NCBI GenBank assembly: GCA_034432095.1
Contig: DAOUCV010000052.1
Span: 1 to 33,020, forward strand
From: DAOUCV01 sp034432095
GTDB lineage: Bacteria; Chloroflexota; Dehalococcoidia; Dehalococcoidales; UBA2162
Direction of reading: 5' to 3'
DNA: 33,020 nt
Shown: positions 1-8,071 of the stretch, piece by piece
Layout: the number at the start of each line of letters is the position of its first letter
Numbering within the stretch: the stretch's first letter is position 1
Position numbers and translations under genes: made by a program
Notes under the pieces: generated by a model
What the model was told of the DNA's origin: nothing
Database searches by the model: none
What the model saw: only the letters and a program-made list of their open reading frames with translations

Positions 1-58
1 ATTCGAACCTGCGACCAACCGTTATGAGCCGGCCGCTCTGCCACTGAGCTACGAGCCC
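1..58 (-). tRNA. tRNA-Met or tRNA-Ile2 (CAT), 3' end outside the window
   Basis: Read on the minus strand, the acceptor strand GGGCTCG is followed by TA, a D-arm GCTC/GAGC, an anticodon arm GCCGG-CTCATAA-CCGGT with anticodon CAT, and the start of a T-arm with TTCGAAT. The window edge removes the rest of the T-arm and the acceptor 3' strand. The anticodon stem lacks the three G:C pairs of an initiator, so this is elongator Met or a lysidine-modified Ile2 tRNA; the sequence alone does not separate them. Confidence 0.9.
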
Positions 59-109
59 GCCTTCCCCTCACCAAGAAATTCCGCTTTGGTAGCCATCAAA
101 TTTTTGTGG

Positions 110-182
110 AGCGGGAGACGGGACTCGAACCCGCGACAACCTGCTTGGAAGGCAGGGACTCTGCCAACTGAGTTACTCCCGC
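110..182 (-). tRNA. tRNA-Gly (TCC)
   Basis: A full cloverleaf of 73 nt is visible on the minus strand: acceptor GCGGGAG pairing with CTCCCGC, D-arm ACTC/GAGT, anticodon arm CCTGC-CTTCCAA-GCAGG (anticodon TCC), T-arm GCGGG-TTCGAGT-CCCGT. The discriminator base is T and CCA is not encoded. It is the middle gene of a three-tRNA cluster. Confidence 0.96.
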
Positions 183-214
183 TTGTTATGTCAAGTAATT
201 CCCCTCTTCTACAC

Positions 215-289
215 TCGGGGTGAGTGGATTTGAACCACCGACCTCAGCGTCCCAAACGCTGCGCGCTAAACCAGCTGCGCCACACCCCG
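215..289 (-). tRNA. tRNA-Pro (TGG)
   Basis: A complete 75-nt cloverleaf is seen on the minus strand: acceptor CGGGGTG/CACCCCG, D-arm GCGC/GCGC, anticodon arm CAGCG-TTTGGGA-CGCTG (anticodon TGG), T-arm GGTGG-TTCAAAT-CCACT. The discriminator is A and CCA is not encoded. It lies just downstream of the 2-oxoacid:ferredoxin oxidoreductase operon. Confidence 0.96.
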
Positions 290-327
290 ATACCAAGACT
301 ATAGCCTTACCCCATATAATGGTACAC

Positions 328-1263
328 CTAGCTGTTGTCTTCCTCCACCCTCTTCATCAATTCAGCATATTCCTTATCCACCCTAGCTTGAATCACTTTT
401 ATATCTTCCTCAGACAGGTGCCTAAACCTCCCCTGTAGCTTGAGATATTCCTGGACAGGTCGACGCCGGGGAGGGTTGATATTCAGCTTGTATTTACCAT
501 TTTCTACCTCATATAGAGGGAATATGCCAGTCTGGACGGCTAAACGGCCTATCTCAATAGTTAACTCTGGCGGACACCGCCAGCCAGTGGGACAAACGGA
601 CAAGACATGGATATAGGCTGGACCATCAATGGCAATTCCCTTTGCCACTTTGTCCATTAAATCAAAGGGGAAACTAGGACTGGCGGTGGCGACGTAGGGT
701 ATATTGTGAGCAGCGGCAATGGCGGGCATGTTCTTCTTCCAGGTAAGTTGCCCGATGCTCTTCTTCCCCGCCGGGGATGTAGTTGTCGAAGCCCCGTAAG
801 GAGTAGCTGAAGACCGCTGAATTCCAGTATTCATATAGGCTTCATTATCCCAGCAAATATAGAGAAAATCATGCCCCCTCTCCAACGCCCCGGATAGCGC
901 CTGAAGCCCGATATCCAGAGTGCCACCATCACCAGCCATAGCCACCACATGGATATCCCGCCCGGACCTCCTGCCCTTCCTCTTCATCGCCTTCAAACCG
1001 GCTTCTATACCAGAGGCTACTGCTGCCGTATTCTCGAACAAGGTATGAATCCAGGGTACTCGCCAGGAAGTCCAGGGAAGCTGAGAAGAGATTATCTCCA
1101 TACATCCGGTAGCCATCACAATAATGGCGTTCGGACCCAGTGCTTTGCAGGCCAATCGAACCGCCAGAGCTTCACCACAACCAATACAAGCTCGGTGCCC
1201 GGGAGCAAGGTATTCATCCTTGGTTATTTGCCTTTTGTCAAAAGCAATATAGTTTTCGCCCAT
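328..1263 (-). CDS. porB: 2-oxoacid (pyruvate):ferredoxin oxidoreductase, beta subunit
   Basis: This is the thiamine-diphosphate subunit of a four-subunit 2-oxoacid:ferredoxin oxidoreductase. That cytosolic enzyme oxidatively decarboxylates a 2-oxoacid to acyl-CoA and CO2 and reduces ferredoxin. The 311 residues match the family length. Cys26, Cys29, Cys54 and Cys224 fit the ligands of the proximal [4Fe-4S] cluster. The TPP/Mg motif starts at GDG (residues 111-113) and ends with Asn140 and Asn145. The ATG overlaps the porA stop codon by one base (TAATG), so translation is probably coupled. It is last in the order gamma-delta-alpha-beta. Pyruvate is the best guess for substrate because of PorA similarity; 2-oxoisovalerate or another 2-oxoacid cannot be excluded. 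Confidence 0.93.
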   Translation of the reverse strand: MGENYIAFDKRQITKDEYLAPGHRACIGCGEALAVRLACKALGPNAIIVMATGCMEIISSQLPWTSWRVPWIHTLFENTAAVASGIEAGLKAMKRKGRRSGRDIHVVAMAGDGGTLDIGLQALSGALERGHDFLYICWDNEAYMNTGIQRSSATPYGASTTTSPAGKKSIGQLTWKKNMPAIAAAHNIPYVATASPSFPFDLMDKVAKGIAIDGPAYIHVLSVCPTGWRCPPELTIEIGRLAVQTGIFPLYEVENGKYKLNINPPRRRPVQEYLKLQGRFRHLSEEDIKVIQARVDKEYAELMKRVEEDNS

Positions 1264-2432
1264 TACTCTCTCACTCCGAATATCTCGAATTCCTGCTTAC
1301 TTCTCGCCATTCTAATACCCCGCTTGATTACTTCTTCAAATCCAGCTACGGTAACATCCCGTCCCCCCAGACCACCAATAATATTAACGACCTTCGGTTT
1401 CTTATCCTCATTATATAGGGCTGACCTAACTTCGGAGCAGACCGGTCCCGCCTGCCCGCCGAGAGAGAGAGCTCTCTCAAAAACTATGAGAATATCAGCA
1501 TCCTTAACTGCCTGTCTGAGTTCTTGGGTGGGGAAAGGTCGCCACAGGCGGAGCCTGACCAGCCCGACATCCTGACCCTCTTCTCTCATCTTGTCAATAG
1601 CCACCATTGCCGTTTCACTAAAGCTGCCAATAGTCAGCAGCAGAACCTTCGCCTGTTCACTGCGGTAGCTCTCTACTGGCAGGTACCGGCGCCCAAAGAT
1701 GCTAGCAAACTCATCCCAGCACTGGAGGATTACCTCTTTGGCAGCGGCTAGATTTACTTCCTGCGCCTTCTTGGTCTCTGAGTAGATGATAGGTGGCGCA
1801 AAAGCTCCCATCGTCACTGGCTTCTCAGGGTCAAGAGGCAAGGGATAGTTATATGGAGGGAGAAACTTATCCACTTCGCTCTGGTCGGGGAAAAGAATCG
1901 GTTCAATCATATGTGATAGATGAAAGCCATCCAGGTGAACCATTACCGGGAGTAGAACCCTTTTGTCTTCCCCGATACGGAAGGCACAGAGGATATTATC
2001 AAACACCTCCTGCCCATTTTCGGTAAATATCTGAATCCACCCGGTATCGCGGACAGCCATAACATCAGAGTGGTCACCCCAGACACTCAAGGGTGCCGAG
2101 AGGGCTCGGTTAGCCACAGCCATCACTACGGGCAATTGCATTGACGCGGTAACGTATAGCACTTCATGCATCAGCTCCAGTCCCTGCCCGGCGGTTGCCG
2201 TAAAAGTTCGAGCGCCAACTGCTGATGCTCCCAGGCAAGCGCTCATCGCTGAATGCTCAGACTCAACCGGAATATAAACGGCGTCAAGTTCACCGTCGGC
2301 TACCAGTTCTGCCAGGTGCTCAACAACGTGGGTCTGAGGAGTTATCGGATAGGCAGCTACAACATCAACTTTAGCCAGTTTAGCGGCTTCGCCAATAGCC
2401 AGCGAAACCTCCATCCCTACTCTTTTCGCCAC
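1263..2432 (-). CDS. porA: 2-oxoacid (pyruvate):ferredoxin oxidoreductase, alpha subunit
   Basis: The 389-residue alpha subunit carries the pyrimidine-binding domain (AYPITPQTHVVEHLAEL near residues 25-41) and the ESEHSAMSACLGAS segment near residues 57-70, both characteristic of PorA. The C-terminal half is the transketolase C-terminal-like domain ending around the IIGGLGGRDV motif. The start is GTG, overlapping the porD stop codon by one base (TAGTG); no better start exists before the conserved N-terminus. The one-base overlaps on both sides indicate a translationally coupled operon. The acid substrate is inferred, not shown. Confidence 0.93.
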   Translation of the reverse strand: MAKRVGMEVSLAIGEAAKLAKVDVVAAYPITPQTHVVEHLAELVADGELDAVYIPVESEHSAMSACLGASAVGARTFTATAGQGLELMHEVLYVTASMQLPVVMAVANRALSAPLSVWGDHSDVMAVRDTGWIQIFTENGQEVFDNILCAFRIGEDKRVLLPVMVHLDGFHLSHMIEPILFPDQSEVDKFLPPYNYPLPLDPEKPVTMGAFAPPIIYSETKKAQEVNLAAAKEVILQCWDEFASIFGRRYLPVESYRSEQAKVLLLTIGSFSETAMVAIDKMREEGQDVGLVRLRLWRPFPTQELRQAVKDADILIVFERALSLGGQAGPVCSEVRSALYNEDKKPKVVNIIGGLGGRDVTVAGFEEVIKRGIRMARSKQEFEIFGVRE

Positions 2433-2728
2433 TATCCTTCCTCCTCTACTATCGTTATCACATCCTTAGGGCATTCATGAGCACAAATCCCGCACCCTTT
2501 ACAGTAGAACAGATTGGGTTCAAAATAGCCATCTTCCTGCTGCTCAATACAGCCCTCGGGACAATAAATGTAACAAAGCCCGCATTTGTTGCACTTGGTA
2601 TTATCATAGACCGGTCTTTGAGACCGCCAGCCACCGGTTTCATACTGGTCAGCGCTTCCCGGCTCGACGACAATCGAGCCGATTTCAAGGTCTTTCCAGG
2701 TTACTTCACTTTCATTCTTAAATGCCAC
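2432..2728 (-). CDS. porD: 2-oxoacid:ferredoxin oxidoreductase, delta subunit (2[4Fe-4S] ferredoxin)
   Basis: This 98-residue protein has two CX2CX2CX3C motifs, at Cys46/49/52/56 and Cys76/79/82/86, and so carries two [4Fe-4S] clusters. In the family this subunit passes electrons from the catalytic beta subunit to external ferredoxin. The N-terminal 40 residues (TWKDLEIGSIVVEPGSADQY) are the usual PorD extension. The start is GTG, preceded by GGAG at the end of porG, so ribosomes finishing porG probably reinitiate here. One additional cysteine (Cys60) lies just after the first motif. Confidence 0.94.
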   Translation of the reverse strand: MAFKNESEVTWKDLEIGSIVVEPGSADQYETGGWRSQRPVYDNTKCNKCGLCYIYCPEGCIEQQEDGYFEPNLFYCKGCGICAHECPKDVITIVEEEG

Positions 2729-2733
2729 TCGCT

Positions 2734-3303
2734 TTACTCCTTTATCTTGGTTTCCTCAAAGGCTCTTCTCAGGGCGTCAATATTGCTTGCCGCCGCACGG
2801 CCGAAACGAGCTTCCAAGGGTTCATACAATGATTCTAGTTTAATCACTCCCGTTGCTCTGATTAGGGCACCCAGCATCGTAGTATTAACAATATTCACTC
2901 CGAGCAACTCCTGGGCAATCCTGGTGGCATTGACCACTGCCAGTCTCCACTTATTGCCAAACTCAGCAGCCATATCCTCGAGTGAGCTCTTGGTATTCAT
3001 TATAATCAAGCCCCTCTCTTTGAGCCCTGAGGTAACATTAACAATGCGTATCAGACCAGAATCAAGAATGACTACAACATCAGGCTCCGTAACTTCAGCC
3101 CTCACCCTGATTGGCTCTTTATGACTAATCCTATCAAAGGCTAGAACGGGTGCCCCTCTCCTCTCCGGTCCAAAACTGGGGAAGGCTTGAGCATACTTAC
3201 CCTCACTAATAGCCGCCCTCGCCAGTAACTCAGCAGAGGTAACTGCACCCTGACCACCCCGCCCGTGCCATCTAATTTCAATGATTCCAGCTGTGTCTAA
3301 CAC
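2734..3303 (-). CDS. porG: 2-oxoacid:ferredoxin oxidoreductase, gamma subunit
   Basis: The gamma subunit is identified by IEIRWHGRGGQGAVTSAELL at its N-terminus and by the FGPERRGAPV segment, both hallmarks of the family. I chose the GTG at 3303 (189 aa) over the longer GTG reading from 3357 for two reasons. The longer form adds 18 residues ahead of a domain that normally begins within a few residues of the protein start. A promoter with TATAAT at 3363-3368 would also put the transcription start at about 3356, leaving no leader for a start at 3357. A G-rich stretch (GGGGGTC) sits 6-10 nt before the GTG at 3303. This is the first gene of the por operon. Confidence 0.9.
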   Translation of the reverse strand: MLDTAGIIEIRWHGRGGQGAVTSAELLARAAISEGKYAQAFPSFGPERRGAPVLAFDRISHKEPIRVRAEVTEPDVVVILDSGLIRIVNVTSGLKERGLIIMNTKSSLEDMAAEFGNKWRLAVVNATRIAQELLGVNIVNTTMLGALIRATGVIKLESLYEPLEARFGRAAASNIDALRRAFEETKIKE

Positions 3304-3362
3304 GTCTGACCCCCGATTGGTATTGCGGAAGAGCTTTCCATCTGAGTTGTAAAACACTTATT

Positions 3363-3390
3363 ATTATACAAGAAAAATGATATACTACAA
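3363..3390 (-). promoter_or_regulatory. sigma70-type promoter of the por operon
   Basis: On the minus strand, TTGTAG (3385-3390) is separated by 16 bases from a perfect TATAAT (3363-3368). The predicted transcription start is near 3356, about 50 nt before the porG start chosen here. The surroundings are A+T rich compared with the flanking genes. Confidence 0.6.
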
Positions 3391-3449
3391 CACAAATAAT
3401 GATGCAAATTAGGAAGAACCTCTGCCGGGAGACAGTTATTTGACTTCGT

Positions 3450-3877
3450 TCACCTTATCCAGACTCGTGAGTTATTCGCTGGGCAGGCGAAGACTCCAGT
3501 TCTTTCATTTTCGTTTCCATCATTGATGATGCTGAATATGGCTCTTCTCAACCGGCAATGCAGTGGTGAAAACCACCACCAGCGCCACAATGGTGGTCTC
3601 ACATCATAGTTCCAGATATTGTCCAGTAATTCGCCCGCTGAGGTCTCTATGGGACTGCCTGATTTTAGCGCAGTGCATTCTTTGAGTGTCCTTACCGCCT
3701 CCGAAACATCCCCTGTCTTATAGTAAAAGCAGCCAGAAAAATGTAGATACTGGACGTAACTCTTCCAGAGTATTCGATGGCTTTATTGAAAGCCTCAAGG
3801 GCTTCTTCATACCTGCCAAGCTGAGCGAGCGCAATCCCCCAGTCAAGCCACTCCGGTGCCGTCCCTCCATCGCTCAT
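3450..3877 (-). pseudogene. TPR-repeat protein, frameshifted
   Basis: The intact reading frame (3692-3877, 61 aa) is a tetratricopeptide repeat: WLDWGIALAQLGRYEEALEAFNKAIEYSG. It ends after a tail of un-TPR-like residues. If one base is added to the T5 run (A's at 3737-3741 on the plus strand), the frame continues as FYYKTGDVSEAVRTLKEC, plainly the next TPR helix pair, and stays open to a stop at 3450. The gene is therefore one TPR protein broken by a one-base deletion, or an assembly error. Its ATG overlaps the stop of the upstream ATPase gene by four bases (ATGA), which marks it as a genuine last gene of the pdxS operon. TPRs mediate protein-protein contacts; the partner is unknown, and the ATPase is the obvious candidate. 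Confidence 0.7.
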
Positions 3878-5412
3878 TCTTTCTCCTCCCTAAAAATCCT
3901 CACCCTTCTCTCCGGGTCTTTGCCAAAGCTCCGGGAAGAGAGACCGTTTCTTTTGGCGATGAGGTGCTGAAGACGGCGGATGTAGGCGCTCTGGGGGCTG
4001 AGTTCCACCGATTCCTGCCCGCTTTTTATCAGGTTGACGGCTTCCTGCGCCTCTCCGAGGGCTACCGTGAGGGAGTCCGTCCTGTCCTCACTCTCTTCCC
4101 TGCTGGCGAGAGGATAAATAGTATTCAAAAACTGCCTGATCTGGGATGGCGTGTTGCTCCTGAGGACATAGATAGGCAGGTTAGCCGCTTCGGCATCCCT
4201 GACCTTCTGCGGCTTGCGACGGTAGTAGCGTTTTGAGGTGACAAATAGATTGGCACTCCCGATGTTGTCGACTATATCCACATCCAGTCCGGCGTCTTTA
4301 GTCATCTGCTCAAACCGTCCCCGGTTTACGCCGAAGAGGTAGAGCTTATGGGGGCTACTTTCTTTAGGTGACCGTTTACCTCTGGTTGTTTTACCGGGAG
4401 CAGTCACGGGGGCTGCCTTCTCTATTTTGACCTCACCCGCTTCGTCCAGCCAGCGGATTTCGGTAGCCGTGGGCTGACCGCGCAGGATGGCATCAACCGC
4501 CTCAGCCACATCAGGGTGAATAGCCACCCTATCCCTGTCCTGAATTTCAACGACGATATCGAAGGTGGGAGGGGAAGTCCGTTCCAGTACGGATTTCTGG
4601 GTGCCCCGCCGCTTTGCCTCTTCATCGCCCAGGGTCACGCTCTGGATGCCACCAACAAGGTCAGCTAGGGTGGGGTTCATAATCAGGTTCTCCAGGGTAT
4701 TACCGTGGGCGGTGGCGACGAGCTGGACTCCGCGCTCAGCAATGGTCCGGGCTGCCTGGGCTTCAAGCTCGGTGCCCATTTCGTCAATGACGATAACCTC
4801 GGGCATGTGGTTCTCCACGGCTTCAATCATCACGGCGTGTTGTTTGGTAGGGGTGGTCACCTGCATCCGCCGGGCGTGCCCGATGGCCGGGTGAGGAATA
4901 TCACCATCGCCGGCAATTTCGTTTGAGGTATCAACGATGATGACCCGCTTGTTAAAGTCATCAGCTAATACCCGTGCCACCTCACGGAGCATGGTAGTCT
5001 TGCCCACTCCCGGGCGACCCAACAGCATGACGCTCTTCCCTGACTTAATCAGGTCTTCTATCATTTTTATGGTGCCAAAGACGGCTCTGCCCACGCGGCA
5101 GGTGAGTCCGACAATACGACCCTGCCGGTTGCGGATAGCGGAGATGCGGTGTAAGGTCCGTTCTATGCCAGCCCGGTTGTCATCGCCAAAACTGCCCACA
5201 CGTGAGACCACATACTCGATGTCCTCCCCGCTGACTTCCCTGGGGTCGAGAACAACCTCTCGCTGGGGAAAGCGGGCTTCAGGTGGACGACCCAGGTCAA
5301 GGACGACCTCAAGCAGTTCGTGGATATCCTCTTGTTGACATAGCGGCTGTTTAATATGCGGCGGAAAAATGTTGAGCAGGGCATCTAAATCGTCGGTTAT
5401 TACCTTTCGCAA
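3874..5412 (-). CDS. AAA-type ATPase with R3H domain (SpoIIIAA/Ycf45-like)
   Basis: This 512-residue P-loop ATPase resembles stage III sporulation protein AA and Ycf45-type proteins. An N-terminal domain precedes Walker A GRPGVGKTT (residues 132-140) and Walker B VIVIDE (206-211), with ATAHG (233-237) as the sensor strand. The C-terminus (about 480-512) has the R3H pattern: an arginine, three residues, a histidine, then SRSFGKDPERRV, a fold that binds single-stranded nucleic acid. The start is TTG with AGGAGG 10-12 nt upstream. It lies 36 nt after pyrE and overlaps the TPR gene downstream. Despite the SpoIIIAA name, nothing here suggests sporulation; the family occurs in many non-sporulating bacteria with unknown function. 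Confidence 0.85.
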   Translation of the reverse strand: MRKVITDDLDALLNIFPPHIKQPLCQQEDIHELLEVVLDLGRPPEARFPQREVVLDPREVSGEDIEYVVSRVGSFGDDNRAGIERTLHRISAIRNRQGRIVGLTCRVGRAVFGTIKMIEDLIKSGKSVMLLGRPGVGKTTMLREVARVLADDFNKRVIIVDTSNEIAGDGDIPHPAIGHARRMQVTTPTKQHAVMIEAVENHMPEVIVIDEMGTELEAQAARTIAERGVQLVATAHGNTLENLIMNPTLADLVGGIQSVTLGDEEAKRRGTQKSVLERTSPPTFDIVVEIQDRDRVAIHPDVAEAVDAILRGQPTATEIRWLDEAGEVKIEKAAPVTAPGKTTRGKRSPKESSPHKLYLFGVNRGRFEQMTKDAGLDVDIVDNIGSANLFVTSKRYYRRKPQKVRDAEAANLPIYVLRSNTPSQIRQFLNTIYPLASREESEDRTDSLTVALGEAQEAVNLIKSGQESVELSPQSAYIRRLQHLIAKRNGLSSRSFGKDPERRVRIFREEKE

Positions 5413-5448
5413 TAGCCTCTTTCCTCCTGCCTCGGCTGTTGAGCGTAC

Positions 5449-5970
5449 CTAGCTCGTCTTAAGCTCCTCCATAGTGAACAATGGAATTAGCTCTAAACCC
5501 TCTTTTTTAAGATTATCCCGGCTTTTCGCATCGCGTTCAATAACGCATAGCACATATTTGATTTGTGCTCCGAGCTTTTTCAGGTCGTTAGCGCTCAAAA
5601 TTATCTGCCCCCCGGTGGTCACAATATCTTCGATTATACAGACCTTTTTGTCCTTTACGCTTATTCCTTCGGCGACTTTACCGGTGCCGTATTCTTTGGC
5701 TTTCTTCCTGACGAACACGGCTGGAATACCGGTTTTGATTGATAGGGTTGTCGCGATCGGTATGCCACCCATTTCGAGACCGGCCAGTACCTCCGTCCCC
5801 TGTGGCACCAACTTGGCTAGGTGTCGGGCAATCTCGGTGAGCAGCACGGGGTCGGACTCAAACAGATATTTATCAAAATATTCGTTGGATATTTGCCCCG
5901 AGCGCAATTTGAAACTACCCACTAGATGAGAAACACCGTATATCTTTCGGGCTAAGTCACTTCGTTTCAT
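5449..5970 (-). CDS. pyrE: orotate phosphoribosyltransferase
   Basis: The enzyme converts orotate and PRPP to orotidine 5'-phosphate in de novo pyrimidine synthesis. The PRPP-binding motif VCIIEDIVTTGG lies near residues 109-120, and the FVRKKAKEYGTGK segment is the flexible catalytic loop of OPRTases. The N-terminal FKLRSGQISNEYFDKY matches the usual start of the family. The 173-residue length is on the short side but complete. It starts with ATG six bases after pdxT, inside the pdxST operon. Other phosphoribosyltransferases are less likely because of the loop and N-terminal motifs. Confidence 0.9.
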   Translation of the reverse strand: MKRSDLARKIYGVSHLVGSFKLRSGQISNEYFDKYLFESDPVLLTEIARHLAKLVPQGTEVLAGLEMGGIPIATTLSIKTGIPAVFVRKKAKEYGTGKVAEGISVKDKKVCIIEDIVTTGGQIILSANDLKKLGAQIKYVLCVIERDAKSRDNLKKEGLELIPLFTMEELKTS

Positions 5971-5976
5971 TCTAAC

Positions 5977-6555
5977 TCACCGTTCCCCACGAACAATATC
6001 GAGAAAGTACCGGTGAAACCGCAGGTCGTCAGTTAATTCGGGGTGAAATGCCGAAGCCAGCAACTTCCCCTGTCGGGCGGCGACACTGGTACCATTCTCC
6101 AGCTTAGCCAGTATCTCTACATCACTGTTTGATTGTTCAATTATGGGTGCTCGGATAAAAACACCGGGGAAGGGCTTTTCTCCCAGCACCGGTATGGAGA
6201 GTTCAGTCTCAAAGCTTTCTCTCTGCCGACCAAAGGCGTTCCGCCTGACCCTTATTTTCATCAGTCCCAGTGGTTCCACATTGGAGCCTGGTACTTCGTT
6301 AGCCAGCAGTATCATACCGGCACAGGTTCCGAATATGGGGAAGCCTTTTCCAGCCAGATTTTTGACCTCGTCTACCAGATGGTAATCCCGCATCAGCTTG
6401 CTGATCGAGGTGCTTTCTCCGCCGGGAATGATTAGCCCGTCCAAGCCATTGAGTTCTCGAGGCAGGCGGACGGGTAAGGCCTCCACTTCCAGTTGGTGTA
6501 AGACGGCTAGGTGTTCAACAAAGGCTCCCTGCGAAGCAAGGACACCTATCCTCAT
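5977..6555 (-). CDS. pdxT: pyridoxal 5'-phosphate synthase glutaminase subunit
   Basis: PdxT hydrolyses glutamine and channels the ammonia to PdxS for pyridoxal phosphate synthesis. The class I amidotransferase triad is visible: Cys78 in GTCAGM, and His171 and Glu173 in FHPELTDD. The N-terminus (IGVLASQGAFVEHL) and GGESTS at 45-50 are specific to PdxT. The 192-residue length is normal. It starts one base after the pdxS stop, so the two subunits are almost certainly made together. Confidence 0.96.
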   Translation of the reverse strand: MRIGVLASQGAFVEHLAVLHQLEVEALPVRLPRELNGLDGLIIPGGESTSISKLMRDYHLVDEVKNLAGKGFPIFGTCAGMILLANEVPGSNVEPLGLMKIRVRRNAFGRQRESFETELSIPVLGEKPFPGVFIRAPIIEQSNSDVEILAKLENGTSVAARQGKLLASAFHPELTDDLRFHRYFLDIVRGER

Positions 6556-6556
6556 A

Positions 6557-7438
6557 CTACCATCCTCTGGGGGCTAGCAGTTCCTCGGTCTTGATTTGCC
6601 TTATATCCAATCCAGGCATCGCCTCACCGAGGTTCTTGGAGACTTCAGCAATGATTTCGGCATCCATATAGTGGGTGGTGGCTTTGACGATAGCTTGGGC
6701 CCTAGCTTCAGGATTGCTGGATTTAAAGATACCTGAGCCGACAAAGACACCGTCAGCACCCAGTTGCATCATCAGGGCGGCGTCAGCGGGGGTGGCTACT
6801 CCGCCGGCAGCAAAATTCACCACCGGTAGTTTGCCTGTCTTGTGTATCTCCTCTACCAGTTCAAAGGGGGCTCCCATTTCCTTAGCTATTGCCATCAGTT
6901 CGTCCTGGGGGGTACCCACCAGTCTGCGGATGCCATCCATTACGGCGCGCATATGTCTGACGGCTTCGACAATATTACCCGTGCCAGCTTCACCTTTAGT
7001 TCTAATCATGGCTGCTCCTTCGCCAATGCGGCGCAGGGCTTCACCCAGGTCACGGCAACCACAGACAAAGGGTACCTTAAAATCGTGCTTCCAGATATGA
7101 TGGCTTTCATCGGCCGGGGTAAGCACTTCAGATTCGTCTATGTAGTCCACGCCGAGGGCCTGTAGTACCTGAGCTTCCACAAAGTGACCGATACGGCACT
7201 TTGCCATTACCGGGATGGAGACGGCTTTCATAATAGCTTCAATGATTGCCGGGTCAGCCATACGAGCTACCCCACCCGCACGCCGGATATCAGCCGGCAC
7301 CCTCTCCAGAGCCATCACCGCGCAGGCACCAGCCGCCTCGGCAATCTTTGCCTGCTCAGGAGTGACGACATCCATAATCACTCCACCCTTGAGCATCTGA
7401 GCAAGCCCCGTTTTCACTCTCCATGTTCCCGCTTCCAT
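6557..7438 (-). CDS. pdxS: pyridoxal 5'-phosphate synthase lyase subunit
   Basis: PdxS assembles pyridoxal phosphate from ribose 5-phosphate, glyceraldehyde 3-phosphate and ammonia supplied by PdxT. Asp23, Lys80 (in MAKCRIGH) and Lys148 (in RTKGEAGTG) correspond to the catalytic residues of the family. I chose the ATG at 7438 (293 aa, the standard length). It has AAGGAGG 5 nt upstream and gives the usual start just before GTWRVKTGLAQML. A GTG at 7468 would add ten unrelated residues and sits almost on the predicted transcription start. It is the first gene of pdxS-pdxT-pyrE-ATPase-TPR. Confidence 0.97.
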   Translation of the reverse strand: MEAGTWRVKTGLAQMLKGGVIMDVVTPEQAKIAEAAGACAVMALERVPADIRRAGGVARMADPAIIEAIMKAVSIPVMAKCRIGHFVEAQVLQALGVDYIDESEVLTPADESHHIWKHDFKVPFVCGCRDLGEALRRIGEGAAMIRTKGEAGTGNIVEAVRHMRAVMDGIRRLVGTPQDELMAIAKEMGAPFELVEEIHKTGKLPVVNFAAGGVATPADAALMMQLGADGVFVGSGIFKSSNPEARAQAIVKATTHYMDAEIIAEVSKNLGEAMPGLDIRQIKTEELLAPRGW

Positions 7439-7483
7439 ATCTGCCTCCTTCCCCCAACTCGAACTCACTATCTTTATAAATGA

Positions 7484-7512
7484 ATTTTACTACTGTTTAT
7501 TATGTTTATCAA
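7484..7512 (-). promoter_or_regulatory. sigma70-type promoter of the pdxST operon
   Basis: On the minus strand TTGATA (7507-7512) is followed, after exactly 17 bases, by TAAAAT (7484-7489). Transcription would start near 7477, leaving a leader of about 40 nt with a strong ribosome binding site before the pdxS ATG at 7438. Confidence 0.65.
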
Positions 7513-7556
7513 CCTCAACCTTATGGCGGTTTCAGATGGAGTTCAGGTCTGCTGTT

Positions 7557-8033
7557 CTATGGCCTTCGTGGCATTCCCCCGGGCGGCATTTCTCGCTTCT
7601 GAAACAGTTCGATAACCAGACCGCCTACCTTGCGGGCATCGAGATATGAATATTCACCTCTGGCATGGTACATGACCGGGACACCTTTTGCTTCCATTTC
7701 CGCAACTTCTTTCTCAAGGTTATCGACCATGAAAGCGACATGGTTGGGTCCCTCGCCGTGCTCGTTCAAGAATATCTCATTCCAGTTACCACCCTCGATG
7801 GGCTCGGTCAGCTCCAGAGTTAACGGGCCTAACCGAAGCATCTTTATCTTGATTTTCCACGGCGGAGCATCAGTTTTACCGTAAGTCTTAAAGTCCTTAA
7901 ATCTTGCACTGTCCAGCACAAACCCGGGTGAGTCATCTGTCTCGCCACCGAGTGATTTGAAGTATTCAACTGCCTTGTCCATGTTTCTGACAGACAGCCC
8001 CAGATGAATCAGAGTCCAGTCCTGCATACCCAT
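7557..8033 (-). CDS. VOC/glyoxalase-fold protein (methylmalonyl-CoA epimerase-like)
   Basis: This 158-residue protein has two beta-alpha-beta-beta-beta modules of the vicinal oxygen chelate fold. Four likely metal ligands sit in the expected places: His in LIHLGLSV, Glu in GPLTLELTEP, His in GPNHVAFMV and Glu in GGLVIELFQ. This arrangement resembles methylmalonyl-CoA epimerase and glyoxalase I. It starts with ATG and AAGGAG nine bases upstream. It is last in the archease-rtcB-cysteine synthase operon. No mutase or carboxylase genes are nearby, so the epimerase role is only a possibility; a lactoylglutathione lyase or other VOC activity is equally open. Confidence 0.75.
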   Translation of the reverse strand: MGMQDWTLIHLGLSVRNMDKAVEYFKSLGGETDDSPGFVLDSARFKDFKTYGKTDAPPWKIKIKMLRLGPLTLELTEPIEGGNWNEIFLNEHGEGPNHVAFMVDNLEKEVAEMEAKGVPVMYHARGEYSYLDARKVGGLVIELFQKREMPPGGMPRRP

Positions 8034-8071
8034 TTTCTATCTCCTTTCAGTACAATTGCCTTATATAGTTA

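Noticed and set aside
949..1575. Plus-strand open frame of 208 codons
   Set aside because: It is antisense to porB and porA, whose products are clearly recognisable; its own translation has no domain and no ribosome binding site.
2477..3124. Plus-strand open frame of 215 codons with hydrophobic stretches
   Set aside because: It is the antisense shadow of porD and porG; the hydrophobicity comes from the complementary codons.
7439..7468. Longer pdxS start at GTG 7468
   Set aside because: It adds ten residues absent from the family, lacks a ribosome binding site and lies only about nine bases after the predicted transcription start.
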